Positions 1 to 11,255 are shown, counted from the first letter of the stretch. The stretch: DNA of 64,000 nt from Daedaleopsis sinensis (GCA_033807695.1 CM066309.1:496001-560000); one strand, 5' to 3'. The notes: generated from the letters alone by a model not told the origin. Translations and numbers: made by a program.

Positions 1-504
1 GTCAGCTTCCCGGCGAGGTGGAGTGCTGAAGAATAGGGGAAGGCTGGCATAATATTCAACTCTCGCCAAAGCCGAGACATGCGGCTTTAGAGGTCACAAA
101 TGGTCCACCTTTCGTCGGCGTTGCACCCAGCGCAGCTGTTTGTTGCCGCAGAATGACCTGATACCAAGGAGGGGTATGGATGTGAACTGCGCCCCTGTTG
201 AACCATTATTTACCTGCTCGGATTGGGATCGGGGCAAGACCAGCGGAATTTGAAGTCAGCGATCTCGACTCCGATCCGGGCGGCTTACCTGAACGGGGTT
301 TGTAATTGGTACCGAAGGTCCGTCCCGCCTAGACCCCGCCGCTGCGGCTGGCTGATGTTCTTTTCACAGCTCCGACATGATGTAACGCGGCTGTAAATCG
401 TCTCTGGTCAGACTTGGTCTCCTTCGACCTGCCTTCGACCACAACCTTGGCTCCGGTACGACGCCAAGCGACTCGTCCCTTTCAGCGAGGAGAGACTTCG
501 CAAT
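1..504. other. intergenic, no gene seen
   Basis: No reading frame with family similarity or consistent splice signals is visible. The last part should hold the promoter and 5' UTR of the membrane-protein gene starting at 505. Confidence 0.4.
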
Positions 505-2062
505 ATGTCAGAACAATTGCCGGCCGCCCGCACGCAGAAGATGGCTGAACACGAGTCGCAAAACGCTCCCATGCACGAGCCACATATCGTAACAAGGCCC
601 CTTCCGTTCTTCCACCCTACTCGAGCCACATTCGCCCCGCATCACCTTTCTCAGTCTGCGAAGGATCAGGTCGAGGGAGGGCGTCATGCGCGTTGGTCCG
701 CCCGTGCGTCCAGGAAGAACCGGTACACGCGCCAGCCCCTCCGACTCCCCCGTCACCCCGTTGCGAAGCGCGAGGTCAAAGAGAGGCAGCACTCGGACGC
801 TTCTCCTTCACAGCAGAGCTTTGCGCTCATCGAGCAGCGCGTGCATGTCGTCGATAGCCGCCTCAAGGTCCACATTGAGTGGGACTTGTCTTTCTGGGTC
901 GCCGTCATCTTCGTGCTTGGCTCCAGTGTGTGGGTACGTTTCGTATGCCGACCTCAGTGATGCCTCAGGCCTGTGCGCTAACTCTATCCGACTCGGACAG
1001 GTCGCGAACGGGTTTGTGCTCTTCCTGCCATTGGTCGACATCGGCTCAGACGACTTCGCGGCCTCAGCGTGGTCTGCGTTCGCTGGTGGCACCTTGTTTG
1101 AAATCGGGAGCTACTTGATGTATGTCGAGGCACTCAACACGGGGCACGAGGAGCTGTTCGGGCCTGCGGTGCGGGACCTTCTCGAGCACGGCACTCGTAC
1201 GACGGACCACGATTCATCGCCTGACTCGCGCTCGCGCACGGGTAGCGAAGATGCCGAAAAGAGCCTGACAGGCGGAGGCCGGCGCACTTCCTCCAGTAGC
1301 TCAAGGTTCCGGTGGATGTCAGTCTGCGTCTATCTGCGGCTTGAGGTCTCGAAACCACTCACGTTCGTCCGTTTGGCTCTAGCGGCTTCGGGTCCTGGCA
1401 CGAGCTGGGCTTCCTGGCTTGCTTCGTTCAGCTTTGGGCTGCCACGATATTTTGGGTATCGACGATGTGAGCACTCGAGGTTGATAGGTGATCAGACTTA
1501 AGCTCATCCGCTGGATGATCACAGTACGGGATTGCCGAACGTCATACCTGGCCTGCCTCTGCACCCGCCGACTGCCATTACCGACGTCTTCTTCTGGTCG
1601 CCGCAAGTCATCGGCGGAAGCGGGTTCATCATCTCGTCTCTTCTCCTGATGATCGAGGTCCAGAAGAAATGGTGGCTTCCGAACGTGCGCAGCATGGGAT
1701 GGTGAGCCTAATCGCCTCGACCGTGCGTTTCATTTCACGCGTGTATCCTGATCACCTGTTGGTACAGGCACATAGGCTTCTGGAACCTCATTGGAGCAGT
1801 TGGGTTCATGCTCTGTGGCGCCTTGGGATATGGGTCGCTATCTTCATCGCCGGTAAGCTCAAGCTCCTTCGGCTATGGCATAACCATCGCCGTCATTGGT
1901 GAGCCGATTGCTAATCTTCGACGACGCTGTGCGCAGGTCAATTACCAGAGCGTCCTGTCCACGTATTGGGGGTCCTGGGCCTTCTTGATCGGGAGCGTCG
2001 TCCAATTGTGGGAAACCATTTGGCGCGAGGATCCCTCAAGCTCTGGGGCCGACCCGAAATAG
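505..2062 (+). CDS. conserved fungal integral membrane protein, six exons
   Basis: Hand model with exons 505-933, 1001-1317, 1383-1466, 1525-1701, 1768-1852 and 1937-2062. All introns are GT-AG (58-84 nt) and phases join cleanly to 405 residues. The N-terminal ~115 residues are hydrophilic. Hydrophobic segments then follow: FWVAVIFVLGSSVW at the end of exon 1, GFVLFLPLVDIG, a segment with YLMYVEALN, HELGFLACFVQLWAATIFWV, GFIISSLLLMIE followed by WW, GFWNLIGAVGFMLCGALGY and WGSWAFLIGSVVQLWE. The order (GTLFEIGSYLMYVE, FWSPQVIGGSGFI, STYWGSWAFLIGS) matches, from memory, a fungal family usually annotated only as integral membrane protein. Function is unknown. The ATG at 505 is the first in frame; a downstream start is possible because the N-terminus is low in recognisable signal. 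Confidence is high for a gene, moderate for the start. Confidence 0.8.
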
Positions 2063-2776
2063 TAGCGTGTGGCTGTTTTTTGCCTTGAATTGAACGCTCT
2101 TGATCTTCACCTCGGTGAGTGTTGCACAATTCGATGCTTTCGAATCCTTTCGAATCCCTCTATACCAGTCTACAAAGAAGCGCTCGTGCTATCTGAGAAG
2201 GCGCGCTCTAGCCCCGGACACCTGCATCGTGGGCGTGGGCAGAATGAACGACGCAGGTGGGCGAAGATATGTTATGCATAGTATCTTCGCTGTCTTCGCT
2301 AAAGCTACAGTGACATCTTAATGCCGCTTGACACATGCGTCAGAGCGTCGATATTTCTAATCGCTACCTGTGCATGACAGTGCGCGACGCTTGTACCTTG
2401 CAGGATGATTGAGGGTAGCAAGATGACAGATGAGCTCCCCAACGATGGGAGATTCGAGCCGCGGCCGTCGCTACACCTCGCCCTTAGAGGCTATACTCAG
2501 AGCACAATACTGTTTGCGTCCGACTTGGTCTGACACGATCATGACGTTGGGACCCAAAGAATGCTTGAACATCACGTGCAGCTACGCTAATACAACAAAC
2601 TCGGCATGAGCTGCCAGGGGGAGTGTGAATACATAGCGGCGCGTATTCCGCGCGACAATCCTCAAGAACGCGAGGGCGATGCCATGCGGCGTGTCAGTAA
2701 CTCCGCCTCCAAGCCTTGTCAGACCAACCAGGTCAGCGAGGATGCGCGAGTCGCGACGTAGCCAAGGACGCGGTCT
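2063..2776. other. intergenic between convergent genes
   Basis: This holds the 3' ends of two convergent genes. I see no coding pattern, tRNA or repeat in it. Confidence 0.4.
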
Positions 2777-3834
2777 TTACGCAGTAGCGTAAGTTTGGCC
2801 GAGGGGCGAGAGGCTCGCGTCGGCAGTGACGAGGTTGTCGACGGCGGTCATGAACCACGCAAAGTGCGAGACGGACGGGAGGCCGTTCAAGAACGGGACC
2901 ATCTCCTTCAAGAACGCCTGCTGCTGCTCGACCGAGCCCGCCGCGCCGAACTCGGTGATCAGCACCGGGCGCTTGTACTTGGTGCCGAGGTCGGTGATGT
3001 ACTGCTTGTAGTACGGGACGTTCGTCGCGCTGTCGTATACGTGCGCCGCGATCGCGTCGACCGTGCACCCGAGCTTGTCGCACTCGGCCAGGAAGGCGTC
3101 CATCCAGCCCGTGCCCATTGGCGGCGCGCCGTTCGTGATCGCAGGCGAGACGAGCGTCGCGCGCCCCGCGAACGGCTGCATGAACTGCATCCATTGCTTC
3201 GCAGCGTCAGCGGGGCTCGTGTTTGACTGCGAGGCGAGGTCGGGCTCGTTGATGCTGCGGCGTGCGGTGTCAGCGACTCTGGCGTGCGGTAAGCGCGGGC
3301 GCGCGACAGGGAGGGCGCTCACAAGAGGAGGTGTGTGCTGCCCTTCGCGATCGCGGCGTTGGCGTTGGCTGCCCATTGGTTGCTGTGATCCGGCGCCGCG
3401 CTCCAGAGCTGAGGGAAGAAGGTGACCCCGGCGGGGAGCGCGCCACCAGGGATGGCGGAGTCCCAGTTGTACGCCCAGGAGACCTGGCTGTGAGATGGCG
3501 ACCAGTTAGCGGCTGTGATCAAGCTATCTGCAGATGCTGAGCCTGTCGACCCACCCGGAGTTAAAGTTCTTGGTCAGGCCAACGTCGTTGAATACCAAAC
3601 CGCGCTTGCCAGCGGGAGGCCTGTAAGATGATCAAGGTCAATGCATCAGCGTTTCCATGATCATAACAGCGGCGCGAGGCGCCGAATGCGTCGCATGATG
3701 TGGTATCATTTGACTCGAAGGGAAAGCACGACTCACGCCTGGCGGCGCACGTTCTGGCGGCGCATACCGTGGCCGTATCCCAAGGCGGAGGTCGCGAGGA
3801 GAGCGATAGAGAGGATGGACGTGAACGACTTCAT
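2777..3834 (-). CDS. secreted GH128-type beta-1,3-glucanase, possible frame break
   Basis: Exon 1 (3737-3834) encodes a signal peptide, MKSFTSILSIALLATSALG, then an RRQ-rich stretch. Exon 2 starts at 3620 with KRGLVFNDVGL. The central exon (to 3323) has QVSWAYNWDS and GVTFFPQLW. The last exon (2777-3254) has FINEPDLA, AAHVYD and VLITEFGAAGS. This is the glycosyl hydrolase catalytic-core (Asl1-like, GH128) pattern; the Glu residues of NEPD and ITEFG are the expected catalytic pair. Introns at 3621-3736 and 3255-3322 are clear GT-AG. The join between exon 2 and the central exon is odd: the frame is restored only by a 31-nt GT-AG intron (GTGGGT...GATAG) or by one base difference in the CCGGG run near 3553. 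Known role: hydrolysis of fungal cell-wall beta-1,3-glucan in secretion or wall remodelling. Confidence is high for family, moderate for intactness. Confidence 0.82.
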
Positions 3835-4967
3835 GACGGTGTTCTCGGAGAATTCAGAGCGAGTGGGAAGTGTAACGAGTGGATGAGAGATGTCGACGTA
3901 TCAAACGTTCGAATCGTGAAGTCCTCAGGACAAGAAGAGAGAAGTCGGGAAAGTCGTGAGCGCCGGGCGGATGTTCAAGGTCAACTAGATCAGGGTCCAA
4001 GGAACAGGCAACTTCGATGCGCCTCCTTTATAGATTCCTGGGCGAGCGTCTGCGAGCGCCCTCAGCCGGTATCCAAGATCGCAGTCCAAGGGGGCGCGGT
4101 CGTAGTTGCTGCGGCATCTGTATCTTTACATCATTTGTGCGGCGGTGAGTGATGTGATCACTTTATTATAACGACGGTGTATGATGGCAATGCACGTTAC
4201 ACACATGGTGTTGCCTGCAGGTCTGGTTCGGACTAGCCAGCATACTGAACGCTGTTCTGATCTTGAGGCTGTGTAGCTTCTCGCAGATCATAATATTAAG
4301 TATAATTATATCATTGCACATACGGACGCACCGACGCATGTGGTCCTTCCGGAGACCATGCCAAATGGTTCCAACTTCCGACGGCTGCTTTACCTCAATC
4401 CTGTTCAAGAGCGTCTTGACATTAATGCTCCCGCCGGGTCCAACTTCTGCCGCTACTAGCTGACGCATGCATACGTCAAGGTAACATACATATGTGAGCT
4501 TGACAGGCCCGAGTGTCAAGCTAAGGGTATGCATGGATTCACTGACGGCTCATGAGGAGATGAGGAGAAACTCACCGCTCAAACAAAGTGATGGGCGTTA
4601 AATATCCTAGACCTAGTAGGAGAGTTTAGGAGTTTGAATTACACTTGACGAGTTGGAACTTCTCCTTAGGGGTTTGCTTCGGACATTGAACCTAAGTATT
4701 TGATTAGAACGGACCTTAACTTCTCGATGTAGCAGAGTCATCGAGTGATATTACCCGCGTTGCGTTTTCGCTGAATGTGTTATTTTCCACCTCTTGTGCG
4801 ACTTCAACTGAGCGGTTATGGCTCGCTGAGCATGGGAAGAAACCTGAGAAATGCGTTTAGCACCTGACTCTTCTGATTGATACAGCCCGCTTCTTGACCC
4901 ACGTTACCTTGAAGTCATTCTATATCTCAGGCTCCCCATCTGTCAGCGTGGAACGTTGAGCACCGAG
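3835..4967. other. intergenic between divergent genes
   Basis: This 1.1-kb region separates the divergent GH128 and DUF1989 genes, so it holds both promoters. Apart from the TATA-like site at 4025-4031 nothing stands out; open frames here look random. Confidence 0.4.
4025..4031 (-). promoter_or_regulatory. TATA-like box upstream of the GH128 gene
   Basis: The minus strand reads TATAAAG about 190 nt upstream of the ATG at 3834. Position and sequence fit a core promoter; this is by eye only. Confidence 0.4.
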
Positions 4968-6049
4968 ATGTCGCCCTCAGTCCAAACCTCGCATCCTCAG
5001 GCTCCGCCTCCACAACCCGCCTACCAAGCGACGCCGGGCAGCATCCTCCACGCCTCCCGCCCCTTCTACAGCGCGATCGCCGACACCGCGAGCACACCCA
5101 ACGCGCGCACGCTCCTCACGACGTTCGACATCGCTCCCCGCTCCGGCCGCGCCTGGCGCGTCCCCGCAGGCTGCATCTTCCGCCTCTCCACGCCGTTCGG
5201 GCCACAGGTCGGCGACCTGAACCTGTGGAATGCGCGCAACCCGCGCGAACGGTTCTGGGCCGCGCGCACCCGGCAGCTGCAGAGCAGCCATGTGACGACG
5301 TTCGACCGGCTGTGGAGCTGCTTGCCGTATATGCGTCCGATGTGCACGATCGTGGCGGATTCGCTGGGGGAGGGGAAGGAGGAGGGGAAGGGTAAATGGG
5401 GCGAGGGCAATGGAGAGAGCAGGTGGGGTGGGAGGTGTCACGATCTGCTCGGGACGAGGTAAGACGAGGTCCTTGCAGCCGATTCGCGTATATGCTGAGA
5501 CTTGATTTCTTAGGTGCGATCCGTATGGTGAGTGATCGTTGCTGGTCATGGGACGAGGGGGACAGCTGTCGATGCTTGTACTGACTGCCAAACGTGCTCG
5601 TAGTGAACAAGATGCTTACCGGGGGCACATACGACTACCACTGCCACTCGAACCTTGTCCGAGCAATCCTCCCGTACGGCCTCGTCGAGTCGGACGTCCA
5701 CGACGTCCTGAACGTGTTCCAAGTCACAGGGCTGAACGAGAAGGGCCAGTATTTCATGGAGGCGTCGCCGGCACAGTCAGACGACTATATCGAGTTCTTC
5801 GCAGAGCAAGATCTCCTCTGCGCTCTGTCGACATGCCCGGGTGGTGACCTGTCGGCGTGGGGATGGCAAAGCGAGGGGACCGATATGAAAGATACGTGCC
5901 GACCCATCAGGGTGGAAGTGTGGGCGCTGGAGGAGGGCGTACGGACTGAGGTGTTGAGAGGATGGGAAGAGTTCAAACCGAGTGATTACGCGGGAGTGCA
6001 TGGTCTGGGCATCCCGGTCGGGGAAGGTATCTTCGGGGTACAGCATTGA
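4968..6049 (+). CDS. DUF1989 / urea carboxylase-associated family protein
   Basis: Three exons: 4968-5458, 5514-5527 (only 14 nt) and 5604-6049, phases 2 and 1, giving 316 residues. The first in-frame ATG is 4968. Recognisable family blocks are RAWRVPAGCIFRLSTPFGPQVGDLNLWNA, then FWAARTRQLQSSHVT, LPYMRPMCTIVADS, and across the micro-exon RCDPYVNKM followed by YDYHCHSNLVRAI. Cys and His residues in the CDPY and HCHSN motifs are those expected in the family. Prokaryotic relatives lie next to urea carboxylase; the fungal member's reaction is not established. A low-complexity Gly/Glu/Lys insertion sits just before exon 2. The micro-exon carries the CDPY motif, so it cannot be skipped. Confidence 0.85.
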
Positions 6050-6554
6050 CTGCACTATGCTCCTAAACGAGACAATGTTTGTACGCTCAACAGTTTTAAA
6101 ACCAGCCTGAGCTTCTAAGTCAGTCATGTGTTCTGAATGACCCTGCACATGGATCGGGAGAGTGGGTGCTCACCGATTGACTAGTTCGATACCGAAGAAA
6201 GCATAGCATATAAATACTCGTAGGATTAGGCACTAGAAACCATCGAATGATTGCACGCAGATCATACGGGAGATTGAGTGACACGAAGTTGTTCGTAGGT
6301 CAAGGAGCGATGTCTACTTCGTTACACGATCGATGTCGCGCGGTACCCGGGAGTTTGCCTCAATGACAGGTTGATAATCTTTCTACCTAATCATACATCA
6401 GTGATCCACACTGCTCAACCTCGTGTCGTGATGCTAGACCATCCTCCTCATCCATCATCAGGCGCATGCGTTCACTAGTTCTGTCGTAAGCCTGAAGCAC
6501 GAGTCCTCTTCTGTATACGCTAACGCTTAACGGGGGACTTTACTTACGATCACA
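6050..6554. other. intergenic, shared 3' region of gene Y
   Basis: The part from about 6478 is the 3' flank of the minus-strand gene at 6555-6911 and recurs near 9535. A GTAAGT donor just beyond the stop (about 6540) suggests an intron in the 3' UTR. Nothing else is visible. Confidence 0.35.
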
Positions 6555-6911
6555 TTATAGATGGTTGAGAGCGTCCTCTTGCCTAGTATCCTGGGTCGTG
6601 ACGTTGGCTTTGATGTGCTCGATCGCTGCGATAACCGCGCGCCGGTTGGGCTCGTAGCTGTCGAACTGTGGGTTCTCGACCCACGCAGTGACGCCGTCGT
6701 CGACATCGGTTGCAGTGATGCTGATAGTGAAGCCAAGCAGCATAGGCTTGCTGTTTAAACCTGAGTAATGGGTCTTCTTTGCCACAACCGTGATGCCATC
6801 CTTCACCCACTGCCGGGAGGATAACACGCGATCAGGCTTGAAGAAGGTAGCTGGGAGCTGGCGAAGCTCTTCAACGAGGTATCCCAGTGCGACGGAAACT
6901 ACGTCAGCCAT
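6555..6911 (-). CDS. small uncharacterised protein (gene Y), 118 aa
   Basis: Single open frame starting MADVVSVALGYLVEELRQLP and ending DALNHL. It has no signal peptide, no membrane span and no family I recognise. It looks mixed alpha/beta, with a predicted strand run MLLGFTISITATDVDD. Support that it is real: the TAA stop and a splice-donor-like GTRAGT just after it are both kept in the partial duplicate near 9600-9690, although the flanks have diverged. It is divergent to the kinase-like gene at 7254, with about 340 nt between starts. Confidence 0.5.
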   Translation of the reverse strand: MADVVSVALGYLVEELRQLPATFFKPDRVLSSRQWVKDGITVVAKKTHYSGLNSKPMLLGFTISITATDVDDGVTAWVENPQFDSYEPNRRAVIAAIEHIKANVTTQDTRQEDALNHL

Positions 6912-7253
6912 AGGTCTAGTGACCTGTTAGACAGTTAGAGTGAGTCGTAAGTATGGCTCGAGTGTCCAACGGTACCGCGCCACTCACTTATGTGCGATGA
7001 AGAGTTCAAGAATCAAGTGGACGAGTCCGAAGTGATAGCCGACGCGATCGGCGACTCTGATATATCATTTCCAACAGACGCCCGTCTTTAGACACGTGAC
7101 CGGTGACACCGGGTCGTGACGGTGAATTTGAAATGCTCATGCCTGCCTACTGAAATACCATCATCCTCCTCCTCCTCCTCCTCCTCCAGCTGTTGTGGCG
7201 CTGGGTACAGTTCTGATCAGTCCGTGTTCCCTCAAGTCGACCGGATTTTCTAC
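6912..7253. promoter_or_regulatory. divergent promoter region with (TCC)8 microsatellite
   Basis: Shared upstream region of gene Y (minus) and kinase-like gene A (plus). It contains eight TCC units at 7164-7187. The in-frame ORF extends upstream through this tract as poly-Ser, but the second gene copy starts at the equivalent of 7254, so the tract is more likely 5' UTR or promoter. Confidence 0.4.
7164..7187. repeat. (TCC)8 microsatellite
   Basis: Eight perfect trinucleotide units by direct reading. Confidence 0.9.
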
Positions 7254-8359
7254 ATGCCACTCGATCTCGCACCTCCGGATTGGCTCCAGAGCCACCCCGA
7301 GGTTGTGGCTAGGAACATCGTGCTCACCTTGACAATGAAACCGGTTAGTCGGGAATGAGCATTTAATGTTTGGGTATATCAATAATACTCACATACTCTT
7401 CAGCTCTGTGTATGGGGGTCAAAGCAGAACATACCCGGACCCCGGCAAGTTGTCAAAATCCTTGACCCTGATGGCAACGAAGCAGCCATTTATGCTCGCC
7501 TCCACCGGCTCAACCCTGCCTCCCCCAATCATACGTTACCTTGCGATGTGATACACACGGACCGACCGATTCTCATCATGCCATGGCTCTCTTCTGTCCT
7601 TCTCGTGGGTCGTTCTCGCGATTGGCAAGTCATCGACGTCGTAGATTTTTTCAATCAAGTTCTCGAGGTTCGTCCCCTCGAATAGCATCCGTCGTACCGC
7701 CGACTACTGATCCTGAAGATAATATGTGTAGGGCATCAATTTTTTGCATTCCCAGTGCATAGCGCATATGGTGGGAGTTCTCTGAAGCAGAAAAGGCTAA
7801 ATGTTGACACTCGCTGCTCACCTTCAGGACCTATACGAGGGAAACGTCATCATCGCTACTGACCGGCACATAGCGATGTTTCAGAACTGGAAGATAGAGA
7901 GCGGAAAAGTGTACATCATCGACTTCGACAGGTCGAAACGCTTGCCTCTCGGACCGGGGAAGCAGCAACCCGTCGAGTTGCCGGAACCAGCCTGCGAGCA
8001 TCCTCTCGGTATGACCCGGTTCGATCCTTACTCCTGGGACGTGTACTGCGTCGGTGCACTGTTTGACTTCTTCTTGCAAGTGAGTCCATTTATCTGGACG
8101 CTCTCATACACGCATTGATTGTCGTCCCGCACAGTCCTTCTATAATCGCCAGCCAGAGCCGTGGATACTCCGCAAGTTCACAAACTGGCTAATTGGACAA
8201 GAGCGTGGCTGCACGTCTATTTGTCACTGTCGACCTAGTGCTCGTAGAGCGCTGCAGGTGCTGACGGTGGTCCGGTGGGCTGTATGGGTCGGTCGGCTTT
8301 GTGAGAAAACTGTCGCTTCTGCACGCCGTGTTCTTGGGCTAGGACCTCGTAACGAGTAG
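7254..8359 (+). CDS. fungal kinase-like protein, copy A
   Basis: Five exons: 7254-7343, 7404-7667, 7732-7770, 7828-8079 and 8135-8359, all phase 0, 289 residues. Kinase landmarks in order: PPDWLQSHPEVVARN near the N-terminus, the ATP-site lysine in QVVKILD with a following Glu in GNEAAIYARL, a hinge-like ILIMPWL, the catalytic loop as IAHMDLYEGN (Asp and Asn kept, the usual Lys replaced by Tyr), IIDFDRSK for DFG, and DPYSWDVYCVGAL as the F-helix region. This is the compact kinase-like family expanded in Agaricomycetes; substrates are unknown. The C-terminal 75 residues are basic and Arg-rich. The key catalytic positions are present, so it need not be a pseudokinase. It is duplicated at 9927-11051. 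Confidence 0.75.
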
Positions 8360-8459
8360 ACAGGTACCGTGTAACTCCCTCGCATCGTCTGGATAATCGT
8401 CTCTGTCTTACCGCTCGCACGGCAAACCCCCAGTGCGAAGCTATCAAACGCCCAGCTCG

Positions 8460-8608
8460 TCGTGCGGCACAAAGTCTACACCATCAAGTCTCGGTTTGTG
8501 TATGTTGCCATGCAATATTATACGGATCGTTCTCGTCCGGCGGGATGTCCTACCTCACCGCTCACCATAAAGCTCCGGACGCGACGACCAGGATGTGTCA
8601 TTCCAGGA
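8460..8608 (+). pseudogene. truncated 5' remnant of gene X
   Basis: This stretch matches the region 11143-11295 just upstream of and into gene X (KVYTIKSRF, then a short spacer and RTRR.GCVIP in the same frame). The start ATG of gene X is ATA here, and similarity stops abruptly after the bases encoding the VIP motif, so the copy is dead. Confidence 0.55.
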
Positions 8609-9534
8609 AGTTTTTCGACACTACCAATATTGACTTGTTCGCCCCCAGTGGGTCACTCCCCTCTGGGCTCTTCCCCAGCCACCAAGACGGGCCCGTCAGC
8701 GGGAAGAGCCCAAAGGGGGGTGACACACTGGAGGCGGAGGCACTGTGCCCAACGGTGCGCTTGCGTGTCCGTCCCGACCCCCGAAGACGTGTCCACATGC
8801 TGCCAGTGGTCTGGACGAGACCATGGGCCCACTGTGCTCAAGTGTTTGTCGCGACCGCCGAGGCCCGCTCCTTCCTCCGACCAGGGAGGTCCGCTCCTGC
8901 GCCCGCTCTCTGTCACCAAGCATACCCGCGCCCCCGATTGGAGTCCGACCACCGAGGACAATCGTCCGACCCACTCTCTCCATAGGACCGCAAGTACGCC
9001 CCACGGCGTGCTCCTCTCTCTCTATCTGGACCATTGTCCGTCCACCTGGACATGGGTGTCCTTGTCCACTACGGCCGGTATGTCACGAGGTCGAGCACCC
9101 CGGGCCCCGTGGTCGTGTCTCCCCTTTCTCGGCAACCGACGATAGCCCAGAATTTCAGATGTGACTGGGACGCGCACGCCATCGGGCGTACTTGTGGGTT
9201 TGACCCGATTATCGACAGTCGCTGGTGAGCACGCCCAATGGCGTCCTCAGGCTCGCGGGTTCGTCCCCACCACCGCCGCACCACACAGTAACACGCTACT
9301 CACTCGAGGACGAACACCATTGGACGTGCTCTTCCCTCAGCCTCTCTCTGTACTACACTCTGATCGCTCCCGCCTCTCGCACTCCGTTCCCGTACTTCCT
9401 CGCTCACGTTCAACCCTGTGATCCTGCCTGTACCCCACACCCCTTTGCCTTTCACATGGCGTCCCAATACCGGCGAAGGAAGCGCATTGACCACACCGTT
9501 CAACTCGTGCATATTATACAAGCTCACTCTTTCG
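8609..9534. other. GC-rich inserted segment between duplicated units
   Basis: Unrelated to the flanking duplicated sequence. It is C/G-rich with imperfect short repeats: variants of GCACGCC-ATGGCGT appear near 9000, 9170 and 9230, twice followed by a GGGTTCG or GGGTTTGACCC core. The ORFs here are compositional and have no family signal. It may be a decayed repeat with tRNA-like promoter boxes, or unrelated filler DNA at the duplication joint. Confidence 0.35.
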
Positions 9535-9690
9535 CCAGTTCTATTGGCATAAGCATGAAGCACAAGTCGCCGCTACTGGATAGGCTTAACGGGGGACAGC
9601 GGGTATGACAATATTTGCCTACTCACGATCATGATTACAAGTAGTCGAGAGTGTTCTCCTACCTTCCCTTCTGGGTTGCAATATACTTAT
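9535..9690 (-). pseudogene. relic 3' end of gene Y
   Basis: Matches 6478-6600, including the TTAACGGGGGAC block, the splice-donor-like site and the last codons plus stop of gene Y. Homology ends near 9690 and the rest of gene Y is missing. Confidence 0.5.
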
Positions 9691-9926
9691 AACGTAGTAG
9701 TATACCTGAAGGTACTCTCGCTAAACTCAAGTTCTCAGAACCGTCGCCCTGATCACGATCTGAATTATATCGGCGCGCGATGGTAGACACGTGACTACCC
9801 GCGTGCCGACAACAACTTCAAGCTTCGCTTCAAGGCTTAGGCTAAGGCTGGTACTCAAGTACTCACTATCAGTTCGCGTTCAAGCTATAGGCCCGACATC
9901 ATACTCAAGTCAACCGCATCTTTAAG

Positions 9927-11051
9927 ATGTCAATCGATTACCTCACACCTCCTGACTGGCTTCAGACCCACCCCGAGGTTGTGGCTAGGAACATCGTTCT
10001 CGACTTCACAATGAAACCGGTCAGGAATGAATGAAGTTCTATGCTAGATAGAGCGCTATGCTCACATTCTTATCTAGCTCTGTGTATGGGGCTCAGATCA
10101 GGACAAACCCGGACCCCAGCAGGTTGTCAAAATCCTTCACCCTGATGGCAACGAAGCATCGATTTATGCTCACCTTCATCGGCTCGACCGTGCCTCTCCA
10201 AATCATACGTTACCTTGCGATGTGATAAACTCGGACCGACCGATTCTCATCATGCCATGGCTCTCCTCTGTACTCATCGCGAGTAGTCGCTACCATTGGC
10301 AAGTCATCGATGTCGTAGACTTTTTTCATCAAGTTCTCGAGGTTCGTTGCCTTAAATGACCTTTGTCGCGCCACCAAACACTGATTTTGAAGACGATGTG
10401 TGTACATAGGGTATCAATTTTCTGCATTCCGAGTGCATAGCGCATATGGTGGGAGGACTCTCGAGCATTCTCCGAAGCTGAAAGGCTCTGAATGGTTACA
10501 CTCGCTGCTCACATCTAGGACATGTACTACGGAAACGTCCTCATCGCTACTGACCGGGACGTATCAATGTTCCAGCACTGGAAGCTAGAGAGCAGGAAAG
10601 TGTACATCATCGACTTCGACAGATCGAAACGCCTGCCTCTCGGACCGGGGAAGCAGCAACCCGTCGAGTTGCCGGAACCAGCCTGCGAGCATCCTCTCGG
10701 AATGACCCGGTTCGATCCTTACTCCTGGGACGTGTACTGCGTCGGTGCACTATTTGACTACTTCCTGCAAGTGAGTCCTTTCCTCGGGTGCTCCCATGCA
10801 CGCATCACAATACTCGTCTCCCACAGTCCTTCTATACTGGCCAGCCGGAGCCGTGGATACTCCGCAAGTTCACAAACTGGCTAACTGGACAAGAGCGTGG
10901 CTGCACGTCTATTTGTCACTGTCGACCTAGTGCTCGTAGAGCGCTGCATGTGCTGACGGTGGTCCAGTGGGCTGTTCGGGTCGGTCGGCTTTGTGAGAAA
11001 ACTGTCGCTTCTGCACGCCGTGTTCTCGGGCTAGGACCTCGTAACGAGTAG
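9927..11051 (+). CDS. fungal kinase-like protein, copy B
   Basis: Five exons at 9927-10019, 10078-10341, 10410-10448, 10519-10770 and 10827-11051, all phase 0, 290 residues, with the same structure as copy A. The start MSIDYLTPPDWLQ defines the shared start. Catalytic positions are kept: QVVKILH, IAHMDMYYGN and IIDFDRSK. Differences from copy A cluster in exons 1-2 (for example GSDQDKPGPQQ against GSKQNIPGPRQ) and in the glycine of YTGQPEPW. The exon 4-5 block is nearly unchanged, which suggests recent duplication or gene conversion. Confidence 0.78.
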
Positions 11052-11255
11052 ACAGGTACCGTATGACTCCCTCGCATCGTCTGGATCATCTCCGTCTACC
11101 CGCTCGTGCGGAAAACCCCCAGCACGAAGCTATCAAACGCCCAGCTCGCCGTGCGGCATAAAGTCTACACTATCAAATCACGTTTCGTGTATGCTACCAT
11201 GCGACATTTCAAGGCCTGTTCTCGTCTGGCGGGACATCCTATCTCACCCGTCACC

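Noticed and set aside
686..1501. Single 271-codon frame in the first gene
   Set aside because: Only part of it is coding; the membrane protein needs splicing across several frames.
4166..4534. 122-codon minus-strand frame upstream of the DUF1989 gene
   Set aside because: Composition looks random and no homologous pattern is recognised.
8462..9145. 227-codon plus-strand frame
   Set aside because: It runs from the truncated gene X remnant into the unrelated GC-rich insert; no coherent protein.
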